DNA of 64,000 nucleotides from contig JAJEKV010000072.1 of NCBI GenBank assembly GCA_021234155.1, positions 1,282,526 to 1,346,525 of the forward strand, in the 5' to 3' direction. Positions 12,880 to 25,899 of the stretch are shown here, piece after piece (positions within the stretch are counted from its first letter, which is position 1; every line of letters begins with the position of its first letter). Source of the DNA: Isoetes taiwanensis (Eukaryota; Streptophyta; Lycopodiopsida; Isoetales; Isoetaceae). A program made the position numbers and the translations under genes. The notes below the pieces were generated by a model, which was not told the origin of the DNA, made no database searches, and worked only from the letters and a program-made list of their open reading frames with translations.

Positions 12880-13596
12880 AATGCCGGTACTCGGCAGATC
12901 AGTGTACTGCGGGTCTGGTGTTCCTATGTCTCCATGAGGAAGATGAGATCCGCGTCACAGCCTATCGACTATATATATCACCCTTCGCCATGGGAAACCC
13001 CGATAGCCTGCATCACCACCCGGAGGTATACAATCTTTATCGAAAGCAAGCAGCAGGAGTGCATCGAAGCTAAGTAAAGGATTTTGGACCTCGCGATAGC
13101 TTATGCGTGAGGGGTAGCATTTACCGAAGGAGCGCATCAGCCGTAGGGGCGTGACAAGTGAGGGTCAGAGCAGGCAAAGAGGGAGTATCATTTGGCCGAA
13201 GCGGTGTACCGCAAAGATTTGGTCGATCAGCGCATGCTTCCCACCGCAAATCCCTCTCACAGGCCTCCTCGGGCCAAGATCGAGTAAGATCCGCCCACAT
13301 ACGTAGAGATGTGCCCCTTCAAGAACTCCTCGCCTGGCCGCAGCATGGCTCTCAACTCGCATCCAAGAATCAGAACAATTACCTACGGCCGTGGCTCGGG
13401 CGCCGACTCTAATATGACGGATCGTCGCCAGAATCTCGAACAAAGTCCTTTCGACCGTGAAACGCCATGCGCTCAAGGACTGCGGGTGTATCTTCCGTGT
13501 CGCATTCTCTCCCGCCTCTTCCGGCAGCCCCGACCACAGGGTTGTGGTCGCTGCCGCCAAGGCCACGCGAGCCGCGAACCTGGCGGCACCGCCCAC
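12880..13596 (-). pseudogene. LINE reverse transcriptase fragment, second and more decayed copy
   Basis: The minus frame 13596-13165 contains CGGKHALIDQIFAVHRF near 13180-13240, which resembles the finger region (GR.T.DQIF.LR) of LINE reverse transcriptases. About 270 bp further on, another frame reads DADLIFLMET near 12920-12950, a plausible damaged Y/FADDLIFLMET motif C. The spacing is somewhat short, suggesting deletion. It lies upstream of the better copy in the same orientation but differs in the residues after motif C, so it is likely a second element rather than the same one. Confidence 0.5.
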
Positions 13597-15521
13597 TCGC
13601 TCCGGTGGCGCATCGCGGATGATGGTGCGGCATGGCTGCTACTGGCCGGCGCTCGTGTTGACTGCAGCGCACTCGCATTGACGCCTCGCAGTTGCTGTGG
13701 GCTTGTGGTACCGGTGTCATTGGTCAAGTACGCTTCCTCCTAAGTCTGAGTTTCACCAAGGCTTAACCGCCTGCCATCTCCGCGTAGTGCCGTACGGTAT
13801 TGTTCATGCGCTTCTCCGCTCGGGAGGCCCTTGCCTTGTTGGCAATGACAGACGGAGCTCCCGCGATTTCGACTGCCAAATCCTTCTCCCGGCGGGCGCC
13901 GCTGGCCGCCTCGTTAACCTCCGCGCCGCCTCGCACCGCCTTGCAACAGAGGCCTCTCAACTTCCAACCGAGTGTGGCCTCGCGGCGCTGCGCCATGGCG
14001 CTGGGCTCATCAACCCACGCGAGTTGAGACGCGGATTGCAAGTGTCTCGCGGTTTCCCTCGCCTTGCCCCCTCGCCCCCGCCTCGGGTACCGCCCGTGGT
14101 ATCCATGCGAGCCTGATGTCTCAAGGAAGCACTGGCTGCCTTGCCGCTTCCCCTCGAGTGCACCACCTGATGTTGTCGCCCGCCGGTGCTTGGTCTCCAA
14201 CTCGCTGATCTCACAGCCAGCTTATCACCAACCGTCAAGGCGAACACGCGAGATGTTGGGTGCACCATCTCGCCTCTGTGTGGCCCGCACGCGCACTATT
14301 GGCCTCCTAACCTCAGCCTTGGATGGCGCCTGTTCGCCAAGAATCCAGGTTCTCGTAGGGGCCTCGGCGTACCAACTTTTCTACCGCCGAGCTCTGGCCA
14401 AGTTATGTGGGCCTTGGCCCTGCCTCCTTCTTCTTTATGGAGGATGTTCTCCTTGCTCCATCAAGGTCAAGATGGGCCACTTTGGTGGCTCCTTCTTGGT
14501 TTTCTCTCAGACCACTGGGCGGAGGTCACAGGCCGGGGGTTTGGGTTCCCGAGGGGTGTCAGGGTTCGTGGGAAGCCTCACCGCTGGTGGAAATCGGCAC
14601 GGATCGCTCGCGGGCTAAGGATCGGGGTATGGCACGCCAAGCAAGGTTTAGCCATGGCAAGGGCTTGCCGTCCTGGCAGGCTCAGCATGCTATGTGGTCG
14701 CGGGCCAAGGCAAGGCCAAGAGGCAGCTTGATTGGCTAGTGGGTAATGTCGCAAATGTTGAGCCTATTAACATTATTCTCTGCTGACTTCCAAAGGTTAT
14801 GTGGGGTTTTGCCGTGCGTTTAGAATCCAATTTGGGGAATTCAAAACGCAGCTGCAGCACCTTGGGAGAGATAAAGTCCCTCCTAAAAGTGCATTGGAAA
14901 CAAGGTACCATCTAGAAACATGACCACTTGGGTATCCAAAGAAGCCACAACTATCTTCGATAACGGAGACGCCTCATCTTCAACTAACGTAAACGCACAA
15001 TATTGCCTACCGACATTACAAAATAACCGTGAGTCGTGACAAAAATAAAAAACACAAGGGAAGGTGTGCATCAGGTTATGAGATTAGTTGTACACAAGGA
15101 CAATGTCAATTGGGCAAATACGCAAAAATGATTGAGGATGTGGAGATGCGAGTTCTGATTTACATAACAGCGCTCTGAACCAAAGGATGAAATGGAAAAA
15201 GTCTCTGTAGTTTTTTCCTTGATGGGTTTTAACATGACACACTTCATAAAAATTGCTAAGTCTATAAAAACCCTGCATTTTTTAAACCGTCATGCATCTG
15301 CGGGTTGATAACAAGACGCCTAAGTGAGATGTTAGGAACATGTGTTAGCTCAAAAAGAGAGAGAAACAAAAAATGATAAACATGTTCAAGAAATACAAAT
15401 GTGACTAAACAGAAAAGGCTTCAATCTCTTTTCTAAGCAGCCCTTGTGATGTTGATCTGCAATTGATGGAAAGTTAAGCAAAGACACGTGGGAGAGAGCC
15501 AAATCACAAGCAAATATTATT

Positions 15522-15593
15522 ATGAATTACAAAATTGTGAATTGGAATATTAGAGGGGTAAAATCCTCAGAGTTCAAGAGCAAGAGATTGTCA
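15522..15593 (+). pseudogene. LINE ORF2 start, AP-endonuclease N-terminal motif
   Basis: ATG at 15522 begins MNYKIVNWNIRGVKSSEF and the frame stops at 15591-15593 (TAG). WN(I/V)RG right after an initial basic residue and a beta strand is the standard opening of the APE-type endonuclease of plant LINE ORF2 proteins, where the Asn binds the metal. Only about 23 residues are readable before the stop. The rest is decayed or deleted. Confidence 0.45.
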
Positions 15594-15599
15594 ACCTGG

Positions 15600-18500
15600 T
15601 CGTAGTTGACAATAAAGCTAGAAATAGGCTTCAACAAAATGCTACGAAGAAGTTAACAATCTATTTAATATATTAGGTGATGAATTCGCCGTGAGTCAAC
15701 ATCGGAACAAAATGGTCTTGCAGCAACCACGACAGACAAACATGGAGAACATGCAACCAAAGTGACCACGCCCATGAAGTGCAGATCTAAAGTGCCTGGT
15801 CTATTATTCAGCAGTGGCTGGGTTACAGAAGATTGGGGAATGTGCCTGGCCAACCCCGGGAGAGGCACTATGGGCAACCAACCCTTTGACACAAATTAAA
15901 GACCTTTGCAATCAAAGGAGAAATACAAATGACATGATGATAGAGTAAAATGTGGTGGGCGTATAGCAACAAGTTGCTCCACCACATAAACAACACACGT
16001 GACCACGCCCCTTGGGCCTCATTTCTCTTCCGATGTGTCTATTCATAAAGTCAACTTATGGATGTTTAAAAAAGGTTGGCCATATTGGCACTAGAGTTGT
16101 CCAAGAGACCATCTAGGGTTCATAGACAAGAATTGGTCCACCATACTCCTTGCCACTTAATCCTATGAGAACTTCCAATTTTAGAATCTACTACCACTTT
16201 TTGAGTCTTCACTTAATTATTAACAATGTATAGGACTTTACAGTCAATGGTTTCATTTTTATGGAATTTACTAAACACGTTAATCATAAGAAACACGTTG
16301 CTACCTATGATACTTGGGAGATGTACTTATATATACAAGAAATTTATCTAAGGTCAACATTTCTCTTCCTAAGCTGGCTAGAATTTTACCCATCAGGTAA
16401 TTCTCCTCTTGGTAATTGGTTCATTCAACCTCTCACACAAGGGTTTGTTCAAACCTTGACGAATTTGCTGTAACCATTCTTTCCCACAAGACTAGAGTCT
16501 GGCTGTTTTCTTCTTCTCCTCAAATGTTACCATCAACAAAGCAATGTGGATGAGGGTTAAGAAACTTGAGCAACAACATGCATAAATTATTCAATGTTAT
16601 ATCCCTTCCCAAGACATCTCCTCGACGTGCTCATTCATTCAATTTGATTTCGATACATCTCAATATTTGGTTTTACTATATTAATCATGAGATGGCTCTC
16701 ATGTTTTATATATCTCTTTAAATCCATTGATACAACTCCTGGCTTCATGGCATTTGGTAACATTTACATTGGTAGACTACATGAATCTTAAGAGAATGTA
16801 CACAACAAATGTGAAATTAGTTGAAACTTGATTCCGGAGCGCGAATCACCGGCGCCCGCTCGGCGTCATAAACCATGCAATACGGCAACCTGAGGCTAAG
16901 GCGAACAAAGCCAAAAATTCAGTCACTTTTGCGTAAAACCTTCACTTGCCGCTGCAGACCATGTCTGACACGCCTATGGCAACACTAAAACCGAGAGATA
17001 ACTTGTTATTTTTGCTGCAAAGTCTTGTGGGCATGTATCCGACTTTGAACTTCCAAGGGCTATAGAATCCTTTGGTTATCTAAACCAAGATTGTTTCCTA
17101 ATAACATAGAAAAATAAAACCATTCAATGTTAAACAACATATCTAATATTTAACCAATGCTAGGTAGAAAATATCACCCATAAAGTAGTAGCGAAGCATC
17201 GCGGTAGTTATGTTCAAGGAATAGTCGTTTAGTTACTTCAAAATGGTTAAGTGTGAATCCAAAGTCTTGTTTTTCTTGTATTCAATATGTGCAAAAGATG
17301 TGAACACTTAGCGGTGTCTTCATTTTCAAAAGAGATGAACCATGTTATTGTTAGTAAACCAGTGATGTAGATAATGCAATATACGACACCATTTTGTAAG
17401 TCTACATCTCGAGAAATGGCTTTGAGTGGGCTTGAGTATTTTTACTGCTTTTACATGATGTCGGATGTAATTGTGCCATTATAAATTTATAGCCTGCAAT
17501 TTACGACTCGGCATTTATTTATGATGTTAACAATAACAACATTGCATTTGTGATTAACATCAAGTTTCTAGCTCTATTTCAAGAAATGTAGGGCAATACC
17601 ATTTTCACTATAAGAGATCGCCTTCTATATTTTCCTATCTTAGTCATCTACAAATCTTTAACTTAGTCAGAATTACGGAAAAACAATAGAGGACAAAGAC
17701 ATAATGGTTTAAGAGCCCAAAATTACCTTGATGTGACAAATCTGAAGCCCCTTGGCATACTCTCTCCCATTCTCGCAGACAAAAATGGGGTTAGAAAGAG
17801 CTTGACGCTGGCTCGTCTATGGAGCAAGGATACAGTGGCACCACTCAAACAACAGATGAAACAAAAATCGCTAGGGCTCAGCTATGAAGGTTGAGAAACC
17901 CACATTGGTCGCCGGACAGCCACGCCAAAAAAGGATTTTATAGAAATATACAACCAAATGACACAACCGCCCGATCTCGACTATAGTGAAATGAAGCTTT
18001 GTGGCTCGCCAAAATGCACGCTTAGAAACGGTTTGGAATAGTTGGCTTTTAAAATTGGGGACCAAAGAGGGCTGTTTTGATAAATCCTACCTTAGTTTAG
18101 TTTCATACCCGTGAGACCAAGATGTCAAATAAGATGCCACTTACTCGAGCAAAGCAATCAAGTCCAAAGACGAATAGATCTATGGAAGCAAGTTCTTACG
18201 TAGAAAAGGGTACCAAATTTGGCATCGATGCTACTAGAACAGCCAGACTGTAAAATAGTCTATAGTTTTCCTCCAGCCTCTCACTCATGAAGGTAAGAGA
18301 AGAGAGGAAGCCGTGTTCTTGCTCCAGACAAGCCACTTATGCACGGCAAGGGAATGCAACAACCGGATCCGCCATGGATGCAAGAGCGTGATACTCCCGA
18401 CGTGGTTTTTCCCTTCCTCATGGCCAACTGAATGAGTAGGAAGGGAAATTCTATTGCGCCTAAATGTGCCTTACAATGGCGCAATTTGTGGCTGGCGCAC

Positions 18501-18950
18501 GAGGCTTCCTGGCTATGGCGATGATAACCGATTTTGAGATTTGAGATGGGATTTTATATTGGGATCATTTTCAGCTTTAGTCGCATTCTGTGTCACTACG
18601 AGGGCTGTTCAAAAAAATATTACATCTCAAACAAAAAATAAGATTGCATTATATATGTTAGGAAAGGGTAGCAAAGAACACCTCTTGTGTACAAATTTAT
18701 AAAGCTAAATTGAATCCCTCTGTATGTAATTTACTCCAACACATAAGCCCCACGGCCAAAACAACCACCACCATTATCACCAAGGAAAATGAAAAAATAA
18801 AGAACAAAGAACAAACTAGCAGGGCAGTTGGAGTCGGGATATTAATATTGAGGGTAAGCGAAACATATTTCAATAGCTGTATGTCCAAAAATAGTGTATA
18901 ACCAACATATTTTATGCGTTTAGAGCATTACAATCTTAAGCAAAGATCTC
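15600..18950. other. No gene recognised
   Basis: Frames are short on both strands and no domain motif, RNA gene or clear terminal repeat was seen. Confidence 0.4.
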
Positions 18951-18958
18951 GAATCGTG

Positions 18959-18982
18959 GGTGGAGGGAAGTAAACCTCCACC
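18959..18982. repeat. Perfect 8 bp stem hairpin
   Basis: GGTGGAGG and CCTCCACC are separated by an 8 nt loop (GAAGTAAA). It opens a short GC-rich stretch (to about 19050). No run of T follows it and no function is assigned. Confidence 0.6.
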
Positions 18983-19609
18983 ATGGCCGGGTGGTGGATT
19001 CCGCAGCTGCCGGGCTCAGGCACCACGCCACGCAGCCCGCCCGCATACTTTTTGTGCCAAAGTGGGTTAAGGAGTTGATTGGTTACCCATTCGCAATTTT
19101 GCTTGAGGAGGAATAAATGAGGAGGGGCTGGCAGTTGAAGGTCGAGGAAGTGTGTGCATCCTAGGCGGGCTTAGGTATGCTTTGATGTAATGCTGTACAC
19201 GGTGATCTGTCGAATCGCATTGTTGCAGGAGCAAAGCCAATCTCGTGTTTGGCTCATAGTACAAAATTGCTGCATATTCTGGGTTGTGTTTAGGAAGCCA
19301 AAGCACTGCCTGGGCTTGCCGTGGCCTCGCTTTGAGAGATTTGGCGACCATTTCCCTCATGCTCGTGCTTATACCAGCATGTTCTCTTATCCCACTTTTA
19401 ATATCTCAGATTCCAATTTTATCTTCTCTCAGATACTCTCAGATACGAGGTTAGCATAACCGATACACACTAAACCCAATTTTATCCACTATTGAAAGCC
19501 ATTAGTTTTTGGTCCACATGTACTTTATTTAGATCACAAAACCTACATGTAGATCCGTGGAGATGTGGGTTTTACTAATTGATGGTGTTGTTTTTAAGTG
19601 GATAAGGAA

Positions 19610-19860
19610 TGCGTCCATCATTATTTTACAGAGTCATGGGTTTTTAAGTTTTTAGGAGGTGTGGTTTTTGCTAGAGTGTGTGTGTTTTGTTAAAAAAAAA
19701 AAAGAACCTGCGGTTTTGCTTTGAGGTGTGGGGTGTTTTAAGGAGGTGTAGTTTTTGAGGTGTGTGGTTTATAAGTGTAGTTTTTAAGGAGGTTTTTTTA
19801 AAGGATGGCCTCTAAAGGTGTGATATATGTATGGTTCTCTAAAGGTGGTACTTTATAGCC
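19610..19860 (+). repeat. Degenerate G/T-rich minisatellite
   Basis: Variants of TAAGGAGGTGTAGTTTTT and GAGGTGTGTGGTTT recur irregularly, with an A12 run near 19693. Strand asymmetry is strong (few C on the + strand). Confidence 0.55.
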
Positions 19861-20671
19861 AATTTTGTAAGATTATACAATCATTGCACCACTCCCCATC
19901 CATATGACACCCTGAAATTTTACACCAAGGAAATTTTCACCACGACTGTGGGTTTCAAAAGTGAAAATCTCGTGGACAGGTCGAATTTAGCGGTGCCGCC
20001 TCACCGCTTATGACATCAAAACAAGTATGAGTCCCGATTGAGATCACAAAGGGTAGAAGGAAAGGAAAAAGACCCGGCATTGGGCGAGATAGGCGGCAAA
20101 TCGAGGACCGATCCGCGTAAAATCAGAGAACCGATCCGGCGGGGAACAATCCCATGAAATCGAGGTACAGATAGATAGAAATCGAGGTCGATTAGATAGA
20201 AGTTCCGGTATATAAAATAGAACACATGATGATAGAAGGCAAACAAGGTGGATAGAGTCTTGCTTTTTTTCTTTTTTGGTTCTTCTTCAAGGCTCGAATC
20301 CTATTGAACGTAGTTTTTCTTGCTCTAACTGCAGCCGTAGGCAAAGAGCAAGAACGTGGCCAAAATTCTGTTCTGGCCTGGCTTGAGAATTTCAATGCAT
20401 TCATGACCTGTGATGAGGCCTTGAGCACCGTGTTAACTGCCGGCCCGCCCGCTCGTGTGGCCCGCCAGTCAGCTCACTTAAAGGAAATTTCATGGTTATT
20501 GAAATTACTTCCTTCCATAAAGTATTCATGTTGTCAATATATGCCATGTAAAAATACAACATCTTATCTATTGTCCCCCACCCCTCACAAGCAAGAAACC
20601 AGAATGGGGTATATTAAGATCCGAATTGGAATTTAACCCTTTAATATCCATGGGACCAATAAGTCTATCAA

Positions 20672-20804
<133 letters not shown>

Positions 20805-20839
20805 AGAGTTTCGTCTTCTATCTCAAACCATTTTGAGCA

Positions 20840-21575
20840 TCCATATAATAATAAAGGCGTTGCGGATATCCTGTAAGAATCTTAAAATGCTGAATTTTTA
20901 ACTTATTTTCATCCCTGACCTGGCTTTGCTTTTATTGATACCATTTGTTCTAGCCTCCTTCTTCCACAAATTGCTCCCACTCGGCACGCCCAAAATAATG
21001 TCTCCGCACAAACGTGAGCCCTATTATGCATTCGCAAATGTAAGTATCTCCGACCTGAATCGAAATTTTCCTCGACTTACTCTTTTGCTTTGGGCTATTC
21101 TTCTCAAGGGCTCCTTTTCGCACATTTTCCTCTTCATTTGTTTCGCTTGCAATTGGGTCTGTTAGTATTTTGAGATCTAAGAATTACCTTGATACCCATA
21201 CCCTTCCTCGAATTTGGGCAACAAGCTTTTAACCGTTCGTTGGTGCAAAAGACACGATCCTCATCGCATCCTCGGCAGTTATGTGTCATTTCTTGAGGTC
21301 TAGCGGTCTTGATAAACTATATGTGCCTTTTAAAGCCAAAGTCGTACAGAAACCTGATCCAAGATTTTTGATAAGGAAATAGTCAGAAAGTTTATGATCA
21401 AGCATTTTCGGATTTATTGCTTCAGACAAGGCAAGCCTGTGTAAGGAGAATCACAGGTCATCGAAATTGCTCATATACTTATGACTTTAAATAGATGAGC
21501 TTTAGAGATCCATTTCGCTCAGCAAGATAATAATGCTAAAATGCAACAGACAGAGTCCTCCACTAAATACATGGC
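20840..21575 (+). mobile_element. Truncated 5' copy of the Helitron-like element (copy A)
   Basis: Begins TCCATATAATAATAAAGG directly after the flank CCATTTTGAGCA, the same junction as at 28518 and 32892. It follows those copies through landmarks such as GAATTTTTAACTTATTTTCA, CTTGCAATTGGGTC and GCTTTAGAGATCCATTTC, with many small indels. Similarity fades after about 21575, so only the first 0.7 kb is present. Confidence 0.7.
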
Positions 21576-24500
21576 ATTGCCTCTGCTTGAAGACGTACCC
21601 AAACATAATCGACAACATTCTGAACGGAAGTGTTCGCCCCCATCATACTCTCACCTCAGACGCCACTGGGCATCCATAATATTGATTCTGCTGGGCTAAG
21701 AAAATGAGCCTTTGCAATAGATATTATCATCACACTCCCATTTCTCAAGTTCGTTTAATTCTAAGAAATTTTAGAGGATATATGGTAAATGGATCACCGA
21801 AATAACACATGACCGTTTCGTAAAACTAATTTTGGTTGTTTAGAACACATAGATCATCTATAACTGCTAGGTTCTTTGAAAAGCTTAAGCAATCAATTCC
21901 TCTGCCCATATTTGACAATGAAGTTATATATTCATAGTAGGCTAGATATAAGCTGGCAACCCCTCAACAGGGTGCAGGAGCGTAGAGAATCCTCATTGGG
22001 ATACCTTTGATCCGCTTCCATGCCTCGCCGCCACAAATATAGCTATGATTAATGAGCCACTCCTATTCCACTTTATGATTTCGTGCCTAGGAAATTTCAG
22101 TCCAGTGAATCGACTTAAAATTCTTTCTTTCCTGTCACTTTGAAAAGGCACACATTTCATGGCACGCAATACGTAATTCCCGCGTTTCGCTAGGCGTAAA
22201 GCCCGTAATTATCCACTTAAATTGCATTGTCCGTACTATCTTCTGAAGTAGGGGATCATTTGTATAACATCCTCAAATGTCCCCAAACAAAATGTTTTTA
22301 ATGCACTTTGGTAGGTTTAATGCCACCGAAAGTGGTTGAACTGCAAACACCCAAAAGCTTCGTGTCTCAACTTTATAGAAGTTTTCGTAACTATCATAAT
22401 TATGTGCTTTTTCTTTTGAATAGTATTGCTACATTCTCAGAATACTTGTTTAAGGTCGCCATCAGTATTGGCAATGGCCATTTGTCAACCATCTCATTGC
22501 ATCCTTAGGCTTTTATAAAATTCCCATCAAATATGGTAATTTAATACTTTTAATGACTGCGTTTGGAAATAGTGCCGCGTAACTCCCTTTAAGATGTTTT
22601 GCCGGGTATATGCTTTAATGATAGCTATCATTCACTACAGAAAATGGCTACGGTTCAAAATCTGCACCAGACAATCTTCCAATGCCATCAATCTCAACAC
22701 TTTTTGCATAAGCAAAGGATGGTGTATTTGTCGCTTATCCATCCCAAACATGCACACATGAGATTTTAGCCATTTTAACTTGCATGGCTTTTGATTCCTG
22801 ATCCAGATCGTAGTTTCTAATCTTCCTATCATTCCACAATGATGCATTAACATATGACCCACGATCATTTTACATGCCCATCTTGTTGTGGAATATTATA
22901 ATCGCTGTTCGCCATAATCCGACAAAATCCCCATGCTTCAAGCAAAGTTGCTTACCAATTTCTATTTTGATATCAGTGGAATATTATTATTTAGGCCTTT
23001 AGTCAAGCTTCGGGCCTCGCAGACCTTGTGGTTTGAGATTATTATTGATAGGTCCAGCGGTAGTTATTAAGTGTGTGTGCCAAACCTCCCCCATAATCCT
23101 TTTAAATATCCTTCAAATTTCTTTGAAGCATCACAAGTACATTCAGAATTCCCGTGAGCATGGAAAATTTGTATGAAGGTGGACGCAGATCATACCAAAG
23201 AAGACTTGATGTTATTTGTGTATCTCCACCCAAATTTAACTTGTTTCCAGAACTTCCCATCCATCCGTATATCTCCTCTCGACATCTATTGAATACCGTC
23301 TTGATATGTGTCAAATGCCCCGCAAGTATAAAGCAACATGGATAAAGAACTTTTTCTTTTGATTCTTTTGTTAGCAGAAATTTCTGCCTTTATCAATATC
23401 TACAGACACCACTCTCGATCAACTTTTTAAGTTACCAACATATATATCATTAGCCAACTTCCATTCTTTGTCGACTTCTCAATGACAAATCAATCATATT
23501 TACTCCAAGTTAGCAACCGGCTTTTTAGTACACACTAGAGCACTTGAATTACATTACGACTTTTAAGGTAAGAGTCAATTTCAGCATTTATTATCTATGT
23601 GAACAGCACCTTTATTTAGATGTGTTCTATTAATTCACGTGTTGATCCTTCTTGAAAACACCCAAACACTCTCAGAAACCATGCTCATGTAGATGAAAGT
23701 TAATTTTGAATGCAGCATCTTTGTTTTGATTTCTTAACATCATCTCAACTAAAGGTAGATATTATTTTAAACTAAGTAAATTTAAATACTAAGAGGGGTG
23801 AAAGCTGCAAATCGCACATCTGGCAGCAATTGATTACAGTCATCTACACAGTCTTATTCAAGATTAGAAAACACTGGATCACCCCATCACAGATATTTCA
23901 GTTTTTGAGCCAGTGCCCGGAGGTAAAACGTTCACAGGAGGGCCAGAAGAAGTCGACATGTTGCTTCGATTGCTGCCACGATTGCCATTTCCAGCTCAAA
24001 CGGGCTGGTACATCCGGGACGGTAACGTGAATGCTGAGGAGTGAATTGTCTCTCCTCCACACCTGTTTCTGTGCCACGTGCCAGGGTGTGTGCAGTGAAG
24101 GTGTGAAGGCAGAACATCCTCACTAGCAGCCTACTTTAGGTTTGGTAAACCCTTCAGTTGAACTACGCTTTCGCCAAACTTGCACTGAATTTGGAAGAAA
24201 CAGCTGTCTGATTATAACGGGCCCAACTATTCTCACTCATAACCTTGAAGTAGCCCCATTTCCCCATGATTCTTCAGCTGCAGTTAATACTTCACCTAGT
24301 AGCAAAAGACTACTAGGAGCTCTAATTGCTTTTGTAGAATCAAGAAGCAGCCACTGTACAAAGGGAAATAAACTGCACTCAAGTTTGTCTGATGTAAACC
24401 AGCAGCTTTCGTCAAATACCAGGGCGTGATCAAACCATAAAATGTTGCTTTGGGCACTGCTGATCACCTTGCTGGCAGGCATTTAATGAATGGCCTGTTA

Positions 24501-25040
24501 TAATTCCATGCCCAGCTTAAGGTGGGACACAATCCTTATCATTGACTGTAGGGATTTCCTTTGCAATGAAGTTTAACTGGTTTTGAGCATCTACCAGCAT
24601 CAAACACTCCATTGAGATGTCTTTTAAGAGAACATTATCTCGCTTGCACAGAACTCACATTATTGATAGCATCCCTGTAGTATTCTTGCCTAAAACTCGT
24701 GCCCATGCTTTTTCCACCACGAGTAGCTGCCAGTAATTAAAGCATCAAGACTGGAAAGGTGCAAACTAGTGTAGACCACATAGTCCACATCTTGTTGCCA
24801 TTCATTGCAGCGGTCCTCCACAACTAACAGGGATAATGGGTACATATGCTTTGAAACTCCTCAGGGAGATATCTCATCCATGGGCCTCAGGTTCGAATTT
24901 AGTATATCTGCTGCCTCCTTACAGCTCTTTCCCAGGGATTTGACAGGCATAGTAGGCATGGCAGCGTGGAAGGGTTGGAGGAGTCCTTCCACATTTGCCC
25001 GCAGCCAATGAACTTTATTTATGGTGCCATGTGTATTTTC
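21576..25040. other. No identified gene
   Basis: Several minus-strand frames look moderately protein-like (for example near 22635-22868 and 24237-24482), but stops interrupt them and I recognise no family. Confidence 0.4.
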
Positions 25041-25047
25041 TCATCTG

Positions 25048-25332
25048 TCATAGCTTTTCAAATAGTTGCCAGCTGGGTTCTGAAGAGCAATGGGGGTTTG
25101 TCCATTGCAAGGTTCCTATTTCCAAATATTTAAACATAGCAATATCAAAATTGGCTAGGATAGACTCACCATCATCAGTTTGAAAGAGCCTGTTCATGTC
25201 TGACTGTGCACCAGAAACCCCTATTCCCATTTCCATAGAGCAGGGCTGGATAAAGGGTAGGATGTGCTGGTATTTCCTCAAGATAGCTAAGCTCCCAGAG
25301 CAGTTCCGCGTCAAGCCCGGTTGATCGGTGGT
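25048..25332 (-). pseudogene. Unidentified open frame with coding-like composition
   Basis: A 94-codon minus frame between two stops contains ILRKYQHILPFIQPCSMEMG and FQTDDGESILANFDIAMFKY. There is no ATG at its start. Neighbouring minus frames at about 24490-24740 (VEKAWARVLGKNTTG and DISMECLMLVDAQNQLNFI) have similar character. Together they might be exons or remains of one unknown gene. A second frame over the same bases is also open, which weakens the case. Confidence 0.2.
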
Positions 25333-25899
25333 TTACCAGGCCATCTGTTCCACATCCAGAATTTCAGGCATTTAGCAACAAATATGCTATTGCTGCGTGA
25401 TCAGAGTTCCACCGCACCCATTTGATAGAGATTATGAACCCCCAGCACCCGAATCCAGCAAAGGCAAGGGCTGCAGGGTGACCGTTGCGCACAGGCGCAA
25501 AACTCTATTACTTCAGGTATTAAGGAGAAAGCCATTTCTAAATCTAATTTCATCAAGGAAATGGGTACATCTGAACCATACCACAAAGTTATGTATTAAT
25601 AACACTTCCAGTAAACAGCCCAAACTAGCTCAGCGTTTGCAGCATGGTTAAACCCAGTCAAGTTTTAGAATTGTAGGTCATGTGATGCTAAGCAAGAAAG
25701 ATCTCACCACATCCTTAAATTTCAATATACATTCACCTCACTACAGGAGGCGGTACCTGCAGACCATCCGTGGAGCTTAAGTTAGTATAAAAAATAAAAA
25801 TTAGACTTGGAACTGCAGGTAAGTAGCCACCACCCAGTTGTTATCCACAAGCTAAAATATAGATAAGAGCATAAAGAAAAGCTTAAGAATGACATAATT

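Larger units (their letters stand above)
9840..14760. mobile_element. GC-rich block of decayed non-LTR retrotransposons
   Basis: Base composition rises sharply here compared with both sides, and open frames multiply on both strands as a consequence. Recognisable reverse-transcriptase pieces lie on the minus strand at 10764-11316 and 12880-13596 and are listed separately. The remainder (9840-10760, 11320-12880, 13600-14760) shows no motif I can name. It is probably further LINE sequence broken by frameshifts. No poly-A tail or target-site duplication was found, so outer limits are set by composition only. Confidence 0.5.

Noticed and set aside
9840-14760. GC-rich gene island with many 60-180 codon frames on both strands
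   Set aside because: Both strands are open at once because stop codons are rare at this composition. Only the LINE motifs on the minus strand have family support.
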